NCBI GenBank assembly: GCA_037013495.1
Contig: CM072801.1
Span: 80,399,816-80,463,815, forward strand
Direction: 5' to 3'
Source of the DNA: Hippophae tibetana
Lineage: Eukaryota > Streptophyta > Magnoliopsida > Rosales > Elaeagnaceae
Length of the DNA: 64,000 nt
Part shown: one piece after another, positions 38,527-52,338 of the stretch
How the letters are laid out: each line of letters opens with the position of its first letter
Position numbering within the stretch: position 1 is the stretch's first letter
Translations under genes and position numbers: made by a program
The notes under the pieces: model-generated
The model's input: only the letters and a program-made list of their open reading frames with translations
Database searches by the model: none
Told to the model about the DNA's origin: nothing

Positions 38527-41069
38527 GCTCGTCTCGATCCATACAATAATTTTTGGCCTCGGAATGGGACCTGATTTCTGTACCCAAATTCCCTCGTTTA
38601 CATAACTTATCGAGGGTTTTAAGATTTTTTCATAAATTTGCGGTTTACTTACCTTTGATATGATTCAATAGAGCTGTCAATGAGATATTGGTTCCGACAA
38701 AGGTTTCTTTGTTTATTTGGTCATTAAATCTGTATTCTTCCTAAAAAACTATGGGAGTAGAAAAAGAAAGGCGCTAGTTTTCAAAACTTCAAAAATACGA
38801 AAACATTTGATGAATCAGACTTCCAACATCAAATGACCATAACTTTTGACTGGGGTATCGTAACGACTATTATAATATATCAAATCGGAGCTCGTCTCAA
38901 TCCATACAATAATTTTTGGCCTCGGAATGGGACCTGATTTCTGTACCCAAATTCCCTCGGTTACATAACTTATCGAGGGTTTTAAGATTTTGTCATAAAT
39001 TTGCGGTTTACTTACCTTTGATATGATTCAATAGATCTGTCAATGAGATATGGGTTCCGACAAAGGTTTCTTTATTTATTTGGTCATTAAATCTGTATTC
39101 TTCCTAAAAAACTATGGGAGTAGAAAAAGAAAGGCGCTAGTTTTCAAAACTTCAAAAATACGAAAACATTTGATGAATCAGACTTCCAACATCAAATGAC
39201 CATAACTTTTGACTGGGGTATCGTAACGACTATTATAATATATCAAATCGGAGCTCGTCTCAATCCATACAATAATTTTTGGCCTGGGAATGGGACCTGA
39301 TTTCTGTACCCAAATTCCCTCGTTTAAATAACTTATCGAGGGTTTTAAGATTTTGTCATAAATTTGCGGTATACTTACCTTTGATATGATTCAATAGATC
39401 TGTCAATGAGATATGGGTTCCGACAAAGGTTTCTTTATTTATTTGGTCATTAAATCTGTATTCTTCCTAAAAAACTATGGGAGTAGAAAAAGAAAGGCGC
39501 TAGTTTTCAAAACTTCAAAAATACGAAAACATTTGATGAATCAGACTTCCAACATCAAATGACCATAAATTTTGACTGGGTATCGTAACGACTATTATAA
39601 TATATCAAATCGGAGCTCGTCTCAATCCATACAATAATTTTTGGCCTGGGAATGGGACCTGATTTCTGTACCCAAATTCCCTCGTTTAAATAACTTATCG
39701 AGGGTTTTAAGATTTTGTCATAAATTTGCGGTATACTTACCTTTGATATGATTCAATAGATCTGTCAATGAGATATTGGTTCCGACAAAGGTTTCATAAT
39801 TTATTTGGTCATTAAATCTGTATTCTTCCTAAAAAACTATGGGAGTAGAAAAAGAAAGGGGCTAGTTTTCAAAACTTGAAAAATACGAAAACATTTGATG
39901 AATCAGACTTCCAACATCGAATGACCATAACTTTTAACTAGGGTATCGTAACGACTATTATAATATATCAAAATCGGAGCTCGTCTCGATCCATACAATA
40001 ATTGTTGGCCTAGCATTGGAACCTGATTTCCGTACCCAATTTACATCATTTACATAACTTATCGAGAGTTTGAAGATTTTGTCGTAAATTTCCGGTTTAC
40101 TAACTTTCGATTTGAATCAATAGAGTTGTAAATGAGATATTGGATCCGACAAAGGTTTCTTTATTTATTTGGTCAATAAATCTGTATTCTTCCTAAAAAC
40201 TATGGGAGGAGAAAAAGAAAGGGGCTAGTTTTCATAATTTTACAAATAACAAAACATTTGATGAATCAGACTTCCAACATCAAATGACCATAACTTTTGA
40301 CTCGGGTAACGTAACGACTATTATAATATATCAAATCGGAGCTCGTCTCGATCCATACAATAATTGTTGGCCTCGGAATGGAACTTGATTTCTGTACCCA
40401 AATTCCATCGTTTACATAACTTATCGAGGGTTTGAAGATTTTGTCGTAAATTTGCGGTTTACTTACCTTCGATATGATTCAATAGATCCGTCAATGAGAT
40501 ATTGGTTCCGACAAATGTTTCTATATTTATTTGGTCATTAAATCTGTATTCTTCCTAAAAAAACTATGGGAGCAGAAAAAAGAAAGGGGCTAGTTTTCAT
40601 AATTTCAGAAATAACAAAACATTTGATGAATCAGACTTCCAACATCAAATGACCATAACTTTTGACTGGGGTATCGTAACGACTATTGTAATATATCAAA
40701 ATCGGAGCTCGTCTCGATCCATACAATAATTGTTGGCCTAGCATTGGAACCTGATTTCCGTACCCAAATTCCATCGTTTACATAACTTACCGAGAGTTTG
40801 AAGATTTTGTTGTGAATTTCCAGTTTATTTACTTTCGATTTGAATCAATAGAGCTGTATATGAGATATTGGATCCGACAAAGGTTTCTTTATTTATTTGG
40901 TCATTAAATCTGTATTCTTCCTAAAAACGTATGGGAGCAGAAAAAGAAAGGGGCTAGTTTTCAAAATTTCAAAAATAACAAAACATTTGATGAATCAGAC
41001 TTCCTACATCAAATGACCATAACTATGGACTGGGGTATCGTAACAACTATTAAAATATATCAAATCGGA
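38527..41069. repeat. HOR unit, 7 monomers, third copy (2543 bp)
   Basis: Monomers start at 38527, 38890, 39253, 39615, 39979, 40341 and 40707. It looks the same as the two units before it. Confidence 0.95.
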
Positions 41070-43613
41070 GCTCGTCTCGATCCATACAATAATTTTTGGC
41101 CTCGGAATGGGACCTGATTTCTGTACCCAAATTCCCTCGTTTACATAACTTATCGAGGGTTTTAAGATTTTTTCATAAATTTGCGGTTTACTTACCTTTG
41201 ATATGATTCAATAGAGCTGTCAATGAGATATTGGTTCCGACAAAGGTTTCTTTATTTATTTGGTCATTAAATCTGTATTCTTCCTAAAAAACTATGGGAG
41301 TAGAAAAAGAAAGGCGCTAGTTTTCAAAACTTCAAAAATACGAAAACATTTGATGAATCAGACTTCCAACATCAAATGACCATAACTTTTGACTGGGGTA
41401 TCGTAACGACTATTATAATATATCAAATCGGAGCTCGTCTCAATCCATACAATAATTTTTGGCCTCGGAATGGGACCTGATTTCTGTACCCAAATTCCCT
41501 CGGTTACATAACTTATCGAGGGTTTTAAGATTTTGTCATAAATTTGCGGTTTACTTTCCTTTGATATGATTCAATAGATCTGTCAATGAGATATGGGTTC
41601 CGACAAAGGTTTCTTTATTTATTTGGTCATTAAATCTGTATTCTTCCTAAAAAACTATGGGAGTAGAAAAAGAAAGGCGCTAGTTTTCAAAACTTCAAAA
41701 ATACGAAAACATTTGATGAATCAGACTTCCAACATCAAATGACCATAACTTTTGACTGGGGTATCGTAACGACTATTATAATATATCAAATCGGAGCTCG
41801 TCTCAATCCATACAATAATTTTTGGCCTGGGAATGGGACCTGATTTCTGTACCCAAATTCCCTCGTTTAAATAACTTATCGAGGGTTTTAAGATTTTGTC
41901 ATAAATTTGCGGTATACTTACCTTTGATATGATTCAATAGATCTGTCAATGAGATATGGGTTCCGACAAAGGTTTCTTTATTTATTTGGTCATTAAATCT
42001 GTATTCTTCCTAAAAAACTATGGGAGTAGAAAAAGAAAGGCGCTAGTTTTCAAAACTTCAAAAATACGAAAACATTTGATGAATCAGACTTCCAACATCA
42101 AATGACCATAAATTTTGACTGGGGTATCGTAACGACTATTATAATATATCAAATCGGAGCTCGTCTCAATCCATACAATAATTTTTGGCCTGGGAATGGG
42201 ACCTGATTTCTGTACCCAAATTCCCTCGTTTAAATAACTTATCGAGGGTTTTAAGATTTTGTCATAAATTTGCGGTTTACTTACCTTTGATATGATTCAA
42301 TAGATCTGTCAATGAGATATTGGTTCCGACAAAGGTTTCATAATTTATTTGGTCATTAAATCTGTATTCTTCCTAAAAAACTATGGGAGTAGAAAAAGAA
42401 AGGGGCTAGTTTTCAAAACTTGAAAAATACGAAAACATTTGATGAATCAGACTTCCAACATCGAATGACCATAACTTTTAACTAGGGTATCGTAACGACT
42501 ATTATAATATATCAAAATCGGAGCTCGTCTCGATCCATACAATAATTGTTGGCCTAGCATTGGAACCTGATTTCCGTACCCAATTTACATCATTTACATA
42601 ACTTATCGAGAGTTTGAAGATTTTGTCGTAAATTTCCGGTTTACTAACTTTCGATTTGAATCAATAGAGCTGTAAATGAGATATTGGATCCGACAAAGGT
42701 TTCTTTATTTATTTGGTCAATAAATCTGTATTCTTCCTAAAAACTATGGGAGGAGAAAAAGAAAGGGGCTAGTTTTCATAATTTTACAAATAACAAAACA
42801 TTTGATGAATCAGACTTCCAACATCAAATGACCATAACTTTTGACTCGGGTAACGTAACGACTATTATAATATATCAAATCGGAGCTCGTCTCGATCCAT
42901 ACAATAATTGTTGGCCTCGGAATGGAACTTGATTTCTGTACCCAAATTCCATCGTTTACATAACTTATCGAGGGTTTGAAGATTTTGTCGTAAATTTGCG
43001 GTTTACTTACCTTCGATATGATTCAATAGATCCGTCAATGAGATATTGGTTCCGACAAATGTTTCTATATTTATTTGGTCATTAAATCTGTATTCTTCCT
43101 AAAAAAACTATGGGAGCAGAAAAAAGAAAGGGGCTAGTTTTCATAATTTCAGAAATAACAAAACATTTGATGAATCAGACTTCCAACATCAAATGACCAT
43201 AACTTTTGACTGGGGTATCGTAACGACTATTGTAATATATCAAAATCGGAGCTCGTCTCGATCCATACAATAATTGTTGGCCTAGCATTGGAACCTGATT
43301 TCCGTACCCAAATTCCATCGTTTACATAACTTACCGAGAGTTTGAAGATTTTGTTGTGAATTTCCAGTTTATTTACTTTCGATTTGAATCAATAGAGCTG
43401 TATATGAGATATTGGATCCGACAAAGGTTTCTTTATTTATTTGGTCATTAAATCTGTATTCTTCCTAAAAACGTATGGGAGCAGAAAAAGAAAGGGGCTA
43501 GTTTTCAAAATTTCAAAAATAACAAAACATTTGATGAATCAGACTTCCTACATCAAATGACCATAACTTTGGACTGGGGTATCGTAACAACTATTAAAAT
43601 ATATCAAATCGGA
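41070..43613. repeat. HOR unit, 7 monomers, fourth and divergent copy (2544 bp)
   Basis: Monomers start at 41070, 41433, 41796, 42159, 42523, 42885 and 43251. It keeps the A/E chimera but returns to ctttatttatt in D, gcggtttac in A, gagctgtaaatg in B and ctttggactgg in X, like the 6-mers on its right. A private change is ttactttcc in E2. It reads as the edge of the 7-mer amplification. Confidence 0.94.
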
Positions 43614-45794
43614 GCTCGTCTCGATCCATACAATAATTTTTGGCCTCGGAATGGGACCTGATTTCTGTACCCAAATTCCCTCGTTTACATAACTTATCGA
43701 GGGTTTTAAGATTTTTTCATAAATTTGCGGTTTACTTACCTTTGATATGATTCAATAGAGCTGTCAATGAGATATTGGTTCCGACAAAGGTTTCTTTATT
43801 TATTTGGTCATTAAATCTGTATTCTTCCTAAAAAACTATGGGAGTAGAAAAAGAAAGGCGCTAGTTTTCAAAACTTCAAAAATACGAAAACATTTGATGA
43901 ATCAGACTTCCAACATCAAATGACCATAACTTTTGACTGGGGTATCGTAACGACTATTATAATATATCAAATCGGAGCTCGTCTCAATCCATACAATAAT
44001 TTTTGGCCTCGGAATGGGACCTGATTTCTGTACCCAAATTCCCTCGGTTACATAACTTATCGAGGGTTTTAAGATTTTGTCATAAATTTGCGGTTTACTT
44101 ACCTTTGATATGATTCAATAGATCTGTCAATGAGATATGGGTTCCGACAAAGGTTTCTTTATTTATTTGGTCATTAAATCTGTATTCTTCCTAAAAAACT
44201 ATGGGAGTAGAAAAAGAAAGGTGCTAGTTTTCAAAACTTCAAAAATACGAAAACATTTGATGAATCAGACTTCCAACATCAAATGACCATAACTTTTGAC
44301 TGGGGTATCGTAACGACTATTATAATATATCAAATCGGAGCTCGTCTCAATCCATACAATAATTTTTGGCCTGGGAATGGGACCTGATTTCTGTACCCAA
44401 ATTCCCTCGTTTAAATAACTTATCGAGGGTTTTAAGATTTTGTCATAAATTTGCGGTATACTTACCTTTGATATGATTCAATAGATCTGTCAATGAGATA
44501 TTGGTTCCGACAAAGGTTTCATAATTTATTTGGTCATTAAATCTGTATTCTTCCTAAAAAACTATGGGAGTAGAAAAAGAAAGGGGCTAGTTTTCAAAAC
44601 TTGAAAAATACGAAAACATTTGATGAATCAGACTTCCAACATCGAATGACCATAACTTTTAACTAGGGTATCGTAACGACTATTATAATATATCAAAATC
44701 GGAGCTCGTCTCGATCCATACAATAATTGTTGGCCTAGCATTGGAACCTGATTTCCGTACCCAATTTACATCATTTACATAACTTATCGAGAGTTTGAAG
44801 ATTTTGTCGTAAATTTCCGGTTTACTAACTTTCGATTTGAATCAATAGAGCTGTAAATGAGATATTGGATCCGACAAAGGTTTCTTTATTTATTTGGTCA
44901 ATAAATCTGTATTCTTCCTAAAAACTATGGGAGGAGAAAAAGAAAGGGGCTAGTTTTCATAATTTTACAAATAACAAAACATTTGATGAATCAGACTTCC
45001 AACATCAAATGACCATAACTTTTGACTCGGGTAACGTAACGACTATTATAATATATCAAATCGGAGCTCGTCTCGATCCATACAATAATTGTTGGCCTCG
45101 GAATGGAACTTGATTTCTGTACCCAAATTCCATCGTTTACATAACTTATCGAGGGTTTGAAGATTTTGTCGTAAATTTGCGGTTTACTTACCTTCGATAT
45201 GATTCAATAGATCCGTCAATGAGATATTGGTTCCGACAAATGTTTCTATATTTATTTGGTCATTAAATCTGTATTCTTCCTAAAAAAACTATGGGAGCAG
45301 AAAAAAGAAAGGGGCTAGTTTTCATAATTTCAGAAATAACAAAACATTTGATGAATCAGACTTCCAACATCAAATGACCATAACTTTTGACTGGGGTATC
45401 GTAACGACTATTGTAATATATCAAAATCGGAGCTCGTCTCGATCCATACAATAATTGTTGGCCTAGCATTGGAACCTGATTTCCGTACCCAAATTCCATC
45501 GTTTACATAACTTACCGAGAGTTTGAAGATTTTGTTGTGAATTTCCAGTTTATTTACTTTCGATTTGAATCAATAGAGCTGTATATGAGATATTGGATCC
45601 GACAAAGGTTTCTTTATTTATTTGGTCATTAAATCTGTATTCTTCCTAAAAACGTATGGGAGCAGAAAAAGAAAGGGGCTAGTTTTCAAAATTTCAAAAA
45701 TAACAAAACATTTGATGAATCAGACTTCCTACATCAAATGACCATAACTTTGGACTGGGGTATCGTAACAACTATTAAAATATATCAAATCGGA
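43614..45794. repeat. HOR unit, 6 monomers: D-E2-A-B-C-X (2181 bp)
   Basis: Monomers start at 43614, 43977, 44340, 44704, 45066 and 45432. The A/E chimera is absent. E2 has aaaggtgctag in place of aaaggcgctag. Confidence 0.95.
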
Positions 45795-47976
45795 GCTCGT
45801 CTCGATCCATACAATAATTTTTGGCCTCGGAATGGGACCTGATTTCTGTACCCAAATTCCCTCGTTTACATAACTTATCGAGGGTTTTAAGATTTTTTCA
45901 TAAATTTGCGGTTTACTTACCTTTGATATGATTCAATAGAGCTGTCAATGAGATATTGGTTCCGACAAAGGTTTCTTTATTTATTTGGTCATTAAATCTG
46001 TATTCTTCCTAAAAAACTATGGGAGTAGAAAAAGAAAGGCGCTAGTTTTCAAAACTTCAAAAATACGAAAACATTTGATGAATCAGACTTCCAACATCAA
46101 ATGACCATAACTTTTGACTGGGGTATCGTAACGACTATTATAATATATCAAATCGGAGCTCGTCTCAATCCATACAATAATTTTTGGCCTCGGAATGGGA
46201 CCTGATTTCTGTACCCAAATTCCCTCGGTTACATAACTTATCGAGGGTTTTAAGATTTTGTCATAAATTTGCGGTTTACTTACCTTTGATATGATTCAAT
46301 AGATCTGTCAATGAGATATGGGTTCCGACAAAGGTTTCTTTATTTATTTGGTCATTAAATCTGTATTCTTCCTAAAAAACTATGGGAGTAGAAAAAGAAA
46401 GGCGCTAGTTTTCAAAACTTCAAAAATACGAAAACATTTGATGAATCAGACTTCCAACATCAAATGACCATAACTTTTGACTGGGGTATCGTAACGACTA
46501 TTATAATATATCAAATCGGAGCTCGTCTCAATCCATACAATAATTTTTGGCCTGGGAATGGGACCTGATTTCTGTACCCAAATTCCCTCGTTTAAATAAC
46601 TTATCGAGGGTTTTAAGATTTTGTCATAAATTTGCGGTATACTTACCTTTGATATGATTCAATAGATCTGTCAATGAGATATTGGTTCCGACAAAGGTTT
46701 CATAATTTATTTGGTCATTAAATCTGTATTCTTCCTAAAAAACTATGGGAGTAGAAAAAGAAAGGGGCTAGTTTTCAAAACTTGAAAAATACGAAAACAT
46801 TTGATGAATCAGACTTCCAACATCGAATGACCATAACTTTTAACTAGGGTATCGTAACGACTATTATAATATATCAAAATCGGAGCTCGTCTCGATCCAT
46901 ACAATAATTGTTGGCCTAGCATTGGAACCTGATTTCCGTACCCAATTTACATCATTTACATAACTTATCGAGAGTTTGAAGATTTTGTCGTAAATTTCCG
47001 GTTTACTAACTTTCGATTTGAATCAATAGAGCTGTAAATGAGATATTGGATCCGACAAAGGTTTCTTTATTTATTTGGTCAATAAATCTGTATTCTTCCT
47101 AAAAACTATGGGAGGAGAAAAAGAAAGGGGCTAGTTTTCATAATTTTACAAATAACAAAACATTTGATGAATCAGACTTCCAACATCAAATGACCATAAC
47201 TTTTGACTCGGGTAACGTAACGACTATTATAATATATCAAATCGGAGCTCGTCTCGATCCATACAATAATTGTTGGCCTCGGAATGGAACTTGATTTCTG
47301 TACCCAAATTCCATCGTTTACATAACTTATCGAGGGTTTGAAGATTTTGTCGTAAATTTGCGGTTTACTTACCTTCGATATGATTCAATAGATCCGTCAA
47401 TGAGATATTGGTTCCGACAAATGTTTCTATATTTATTTGGTCATTAAATCTGTATTCTTCCTAAAAAAACTATGGGAGCAGAAAAAAGAAAGGGGCTAGT
47501 TTTCATAATTTCAGAAATAACAAAACATTTGATGAATCAGACTTCCAACATCAAATGACCATAACTTTTGACTGGGGTATCGTAACGACTATTGTAATAT
47601 ATCAAAATCGGAGCTCGTCTCGATCCATACAATAATTGTTGGCCTAGCATTGGAACCTGATTTCCGTACCCAAATTCCATCGTTTACATAACTTACCGAG
47701 AGTTTGAAGATTTTGTTGTGAATTTCCAGTTTATTTACTTTCGATTTGAATCAATAGAGCTGTATATGAGATATTGGATCCGACAAAGGTTTCTTTATTT
47801 ATTTGGTCATTAAATCTGTATTCTTCCTAAAAACGTATGGGAGCAGAAAAAGAAAGGGGCTAGTTTTCAAAATTTCAAAAATAACAAAACATTTGATGAA
47901 TGAGACTTCCAACATCAAATGACCATAACTTTTGACTGGGGTATCGTAACGACTATTGTAATATATCAAAATCGGA
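45795..47976. repeat. HOR unit, 6 monomers: D-E2-A-B-C-(X/C) (2182 bp)
   Basis: Monomers start at 45795, 46158, 46521, 46885, 47247 and 47613. The last is a chimera: X until about position 285 (aaaaacgtatggg), then C-like (ttccaacatc, attgtaatat, atcaaaatcgg), giving 364 bp. It is followed by a further X. Confidence 0.94.
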
Positions 47977-48339
47977 GCTCGTCTCGATCCATACAATAAT
48001 TGTTGGCCTAGCATTGGAACCTGATTTCCGTACCCAAATTCCATCGTTTACATAACTTACCGAGAGTTTGAAGATTTTGTTGTGAATTTCCAGTTTATTT
48101 ACTTTCAATTTGAATCAATAGAGCTGTATATGAGATATTGGATCCGACAAAGGTTTCTTTATTTATTTGGTCATTAAATCTGTATTCTTCCTAAAAACGT
48201 ATGGGAGCAGAAAAAGAAAGGGGCTAGTTTTCAAAATTTCAAAAATAACAAAACATTTGATGAATCAGACTTCCTACATCAAATGACCATAACTTTGGAC
48301 TGGGGTATCGTAACAACTATTATAATATATCAAATCGGA
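47977..48339. repeat. Extra class X monomer
   Basis: 363 bp. It is an ordinary X with tactttcaatttg as a private change. With the X/C chimera before it, it forms an X-X pair, the expected product of an out-of-register exchange between C and X of two units. Confidence 0.92.
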
Positions 48340-50157
48340 GCTCGTCTCGATCCATATAATAATTTTTGGCCTCGGAATGGGACCTGATTTCTGTACCCAA
48401 ATTCCCTCGTTTACATAACTTATCGAGGGTTTTAAGATTTTTTCATAAATTTGCGGTTTACTTACCTTTGATATGATTCAATAGAGCTGTCAATGAGATA
48501 TTGGTTCCGACAAAGGTTTCTTTATTTATTTGGTCATTAAATCTGTATTCTTCCTAAAAAACTATGGGAGTAGAAAAAGAAAGGCGCTAGTTTTCAAAAC
48601 TTCAAAAATACGAAAACATTTGATGAATCAGACTTCCAACATCAAATGACCATAACTTTTGACTGGGGTATCGTAACGACTATTATAATATATCAAATCG
48701 GAGCTCGTCTCAATCCATACAATAATTTTTGGCCTGGGAATGGGACCTGATTTCTGTACCCAAATTCCCTCTTTTAAATAACTTATCGAGGGTTTTAAGA
48801 TTTTGTCATAAATTTGCGGTTTACTTACCTTTGATATGATTCAATAGATCTGTCAATGAGATATTGGTTCCGACAAAGGTTTCTTAATTTATTTGGTCAT
48901 TAAATCTGTATTCTTCCTAAAAAACTATGGGAGTAGAAAAAGAAAGGGGCTAGTTTTCAAAACTTGAAAAATACGAAAACATTTGATGAATCAGACTTCC
49001 AACATCGAATGACCATAACTTTTAACTAGGGTATCGTAACGACTATTATAATATATCAAAATCGGAGCTCGTCTCGATCCATACAATAATTGTTGGCCTA
49101 GCATTGGAACCTGATTTCCGTACCCAATTTACATCATTTACATAACTTATCGAGAGTTTGAAGATTTTGTCGTAAATTTCCGGTTTACTAACTTTCGATT
49201 TGAATCAATAGAGCTGTAAATGAGATATTGGATCCGACAAAGGTTTCTTTATTTATTTGGTCAATAAATCTGTATTCTTCCTAAAAACTATGGGAGGAGA
49301 AAAAGAAAGGGGCTAGTTTTCATAATTTTACAAATAACAAAACATTTGATGAATCAGACTTCCAACATCAAATGACCATAACTTTTGACTCGGGTAACGT
49401 AACGACTATTATAATATATCAAATCGGAGCTCGTCTCGATCCATACAATAATTGTTGGCCTCGTAATGGAACTTGATTTCTGTACCCAAATTCCATCGTT
49501 TACATAACTTATCGAGGGTTTGAAGATTTTGTCGTAAATTTGCGGTTTACTTACCTTCGATATGATTCAATAGATCCGTCAATGAGATATTGGTTCCGAC
49601 AAATGTTTCTATATTTATTTGGTCATTAAATCTGTATTCTTCCTAAAAAAACTATGGGAGCAGAAAAAAGAAAGGGGCTAGTTTTCATAATTTCAAAAAT
49701 AACAAAACATTTGATGAATCAGACTTCCAACATCAAATGACCATAACTTTTGACTGGGGTATCGTAACGACTATTGTAATATATCAAAATCGGAGCTCGT
49801 CTCGATCCATACAATAATTGTTGGCCTAGCATTGGAACCTGATTTCCGTACCCAAATTCCATCGTTTACATAACTTACCGAGAGTTTGAAGATTTTGTTG
49901 TGAATTTCCAGTTTATTTACTTTCGATTTGAATCAATAGAGCTGTATATGAGATATTGGATCCGACAAAGGTTTCTTTATTTATTTGGTCATTAAATCTG
50001 TATTCTTCCTAAAAACGTATGGGAGCAGAAAAAGAAAGGGGCTAGTTTTCAAAATTTCAAAAATAACAAAACATTTGATGAATCAGACTTCCTACATCAA
50101 ATGACCATAACTTTTGACTGGGGTATCGTAACAACTACTATAATATATCAAATCGGA
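48340..50157. repeat. HOR unit, 5 monomers: D-A-B-C-X (E missing, 1818 bp)
   Basis: Monomers start at 48340, 48703, 49067, 49429 and 49795. E is absent and A has the older cttaatttatt and gcggtttac forms, so this unit resembles the left part of the window more than its neighbours. Private changes include ccatataat in D, ccctctttt in A, and caactactat in X. Confidence 0.93.
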
Positions 50158-52338
50158 GCTCGTCTCGATCCATACAATAATTTTTGGCCTCGGAATGGGA
50201 CCTGATTTCTGTACCCAAATTCCCTCGTTTACATAACTTATCGAGGGTTTTAAGATTTTTTCATAAATTTGCGGTTTACTTACCTTTGATATGATTCAAT
50301 AGAGCTGTCAATGAGATATTGGTTCCGACAAAGGTTTCTTTATTTATTTGGTCATTAAATCTGTATTCTTCCTAAAAAACTATGGGAGTAGAAAAAGAAA
50401 GGCGCTAGTTTTCAAAACTTCAAAAATACGAAAACATTTGATGAATCAGACTTCCAACATCAAATGACCATAACTTTTGACTGGGGTATCGTAACGACTA
50501 TTATAATATATCAAATCGGAGCTCGTCTCAATCCATACAATAATTTTTGGCCTCGGAATGGGACCTGATTTCTGTACCCAAATTCCCTCGGTTACATAAC
50601 TTATCGAGGGTTTTAAGATTTTGTCATAAATTTGCGGTTTACTTACCTTTGATATGATTCAATAGATCTGTCAATGAGATATGGGTTCCGACAAAGGTTT
50701 CTTTATTTATTTGGTCATTAAATCTGTATTCTTCCTAAAAAACTATGGGAGTAGAAAAAGAAAGGCGCTAGTTTTCAAAACTTCAAAAATACGAAAACAT
50801 TTGATGAATCAGACTTCCAACATCAAATGACCATAACTTTTGACTGGGGTATCGTAACGACTATTATAATATATCAAATCGGAGCTCGTCTCAATCCATA
50901 CAATAATTTTTGGCCTGGGAATGGGACCTGATTTCTGTACCCAAATTCCCTCGTTTAAATAACTTATCGAGGGTTTTAAGATTTTGTCATAAATTTGCGG
51001 TATACTTACCTTTGATATGATTCAATAGATCTGTCAATGAGATATTGGTTCCGACAAAGGTTTCATAATTTATTTGGTCATTAAATCTGTATTCTTCCTA
51101 AAAAACTATGGGAGTAGAAAAAGAAAGGGGCTAGTTTTCAAAACTTGAAAAATACGAAAACATTTGATGAATCAGACTTCCAACATCGAATGACCATAAC
51201 TTTTAACTAGGGTATCGTAACGACTATTATAATATATCAAAATCGGAGCTCGTCTCGATCCATACAATAATTGTTGGCCTAGCATTGGAACCTGATTTCC
51301 GTACCCAATTTACATCATTTACATAACTTATCGAGAGTTTGAAGATTTTGTCGTAAATTTCCGGTTTACTAACTTTCGATTTGAATCAATAGAGCTGTAA
51401 ATGAGATATTGGATCCGACAAAGGTTTCTTTATTTATTTGGTCAATAAATCTGTATTCTTCCTAAAAACTATGGGAGGAGAAAAAGAAAGGGGCTAGTTT
51501 TCATAATTTTACAAATAACAAAACATTTGATGAATCAGACTTCCAACATCAAATGACCATAACTTTTGACTCGGGTAACGTAACGACTATTATAATATAT
51601 CAAATCGGAGCTCGTCTCGATCCATACAATAATTGTTGGCCTCGGAATGGAACTTGATTTCTGTACCCAAATTCCATCGTTTACATAACTTATCGAGGGT
51701 TTGAAGATTTTGTCGTAAATTTGCGGTTTACTTACCTTCGATATGATTCAATAGATCCGTCAATGAGATATTGGTTCCGACAAATGTTTCTATATTTATT
51801 TGGTCATTAAATCTGTATTCTTCCTAAAAAAACTATGGGAGCAGAAAAAAGAAAGGGGCTAGTTTTCATAATTTCAAAAATAACAAAACATTTGATGAAT
51901 CAGACTTCCAACATCAAATGACCATAACTTTTGACTGGGGTATCGTAACGACTATTGTAATATATCAAAATCGGAGCTCGTCTCGATCCATACAATAATT
52001 GTTGGCCTAGCATTGGAACCTGATTTCCGTACCCAAATTCCATCGTTTACATAACTTACCGAGAGTTTGAAGATTTTGTTGTGAATTTCCAGTTTATTTA
52101 CTTTCGATTTGAATCAATAGAGCTGTATATGAGATATTGGATCCGACAAAGGTTTCTTTATTTATTTGGTCATTAAATCTGTATTCTTCCTAAAAACGTA
52201 TGGGAGCAGAAAAAGAAAGGGGCTAGTTTTCAAAATTTCAAAAATAACAAAACATTTGATGAATCAGACTTCCTACATCAAATGACCATAACTTTGGACT
52301 GGGGTATCGTAACAACTATTATAATATATCAAATCGGA
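50158..52338. repeat. HOR unit, 6 monomers: D-E2-A-B-C-X (2181 bp)
   Basis: Monomers start at 50158, 50521, 50884, 51248, 51610 and 51976. A has gcggtatac and cataatttatt. C has the plain ttcaaaaataac form. Confidence 0.95.

Noticed and set aside
33441-41069. The three perfect 7-mers as an assembly artefact
   Set aside because: I cannot exclude it from sequence alone. The gradual change into the fourth copy and the A/E chimera itself look biological, so I kept the finding with that caution.
47799-48044. Open frame of 81 codons on the - strand
   Set aside because: It spans the X/C chimera and the following X. It is open by chance at that unusual junction and is not conserved in other C-X or X-D junctions.
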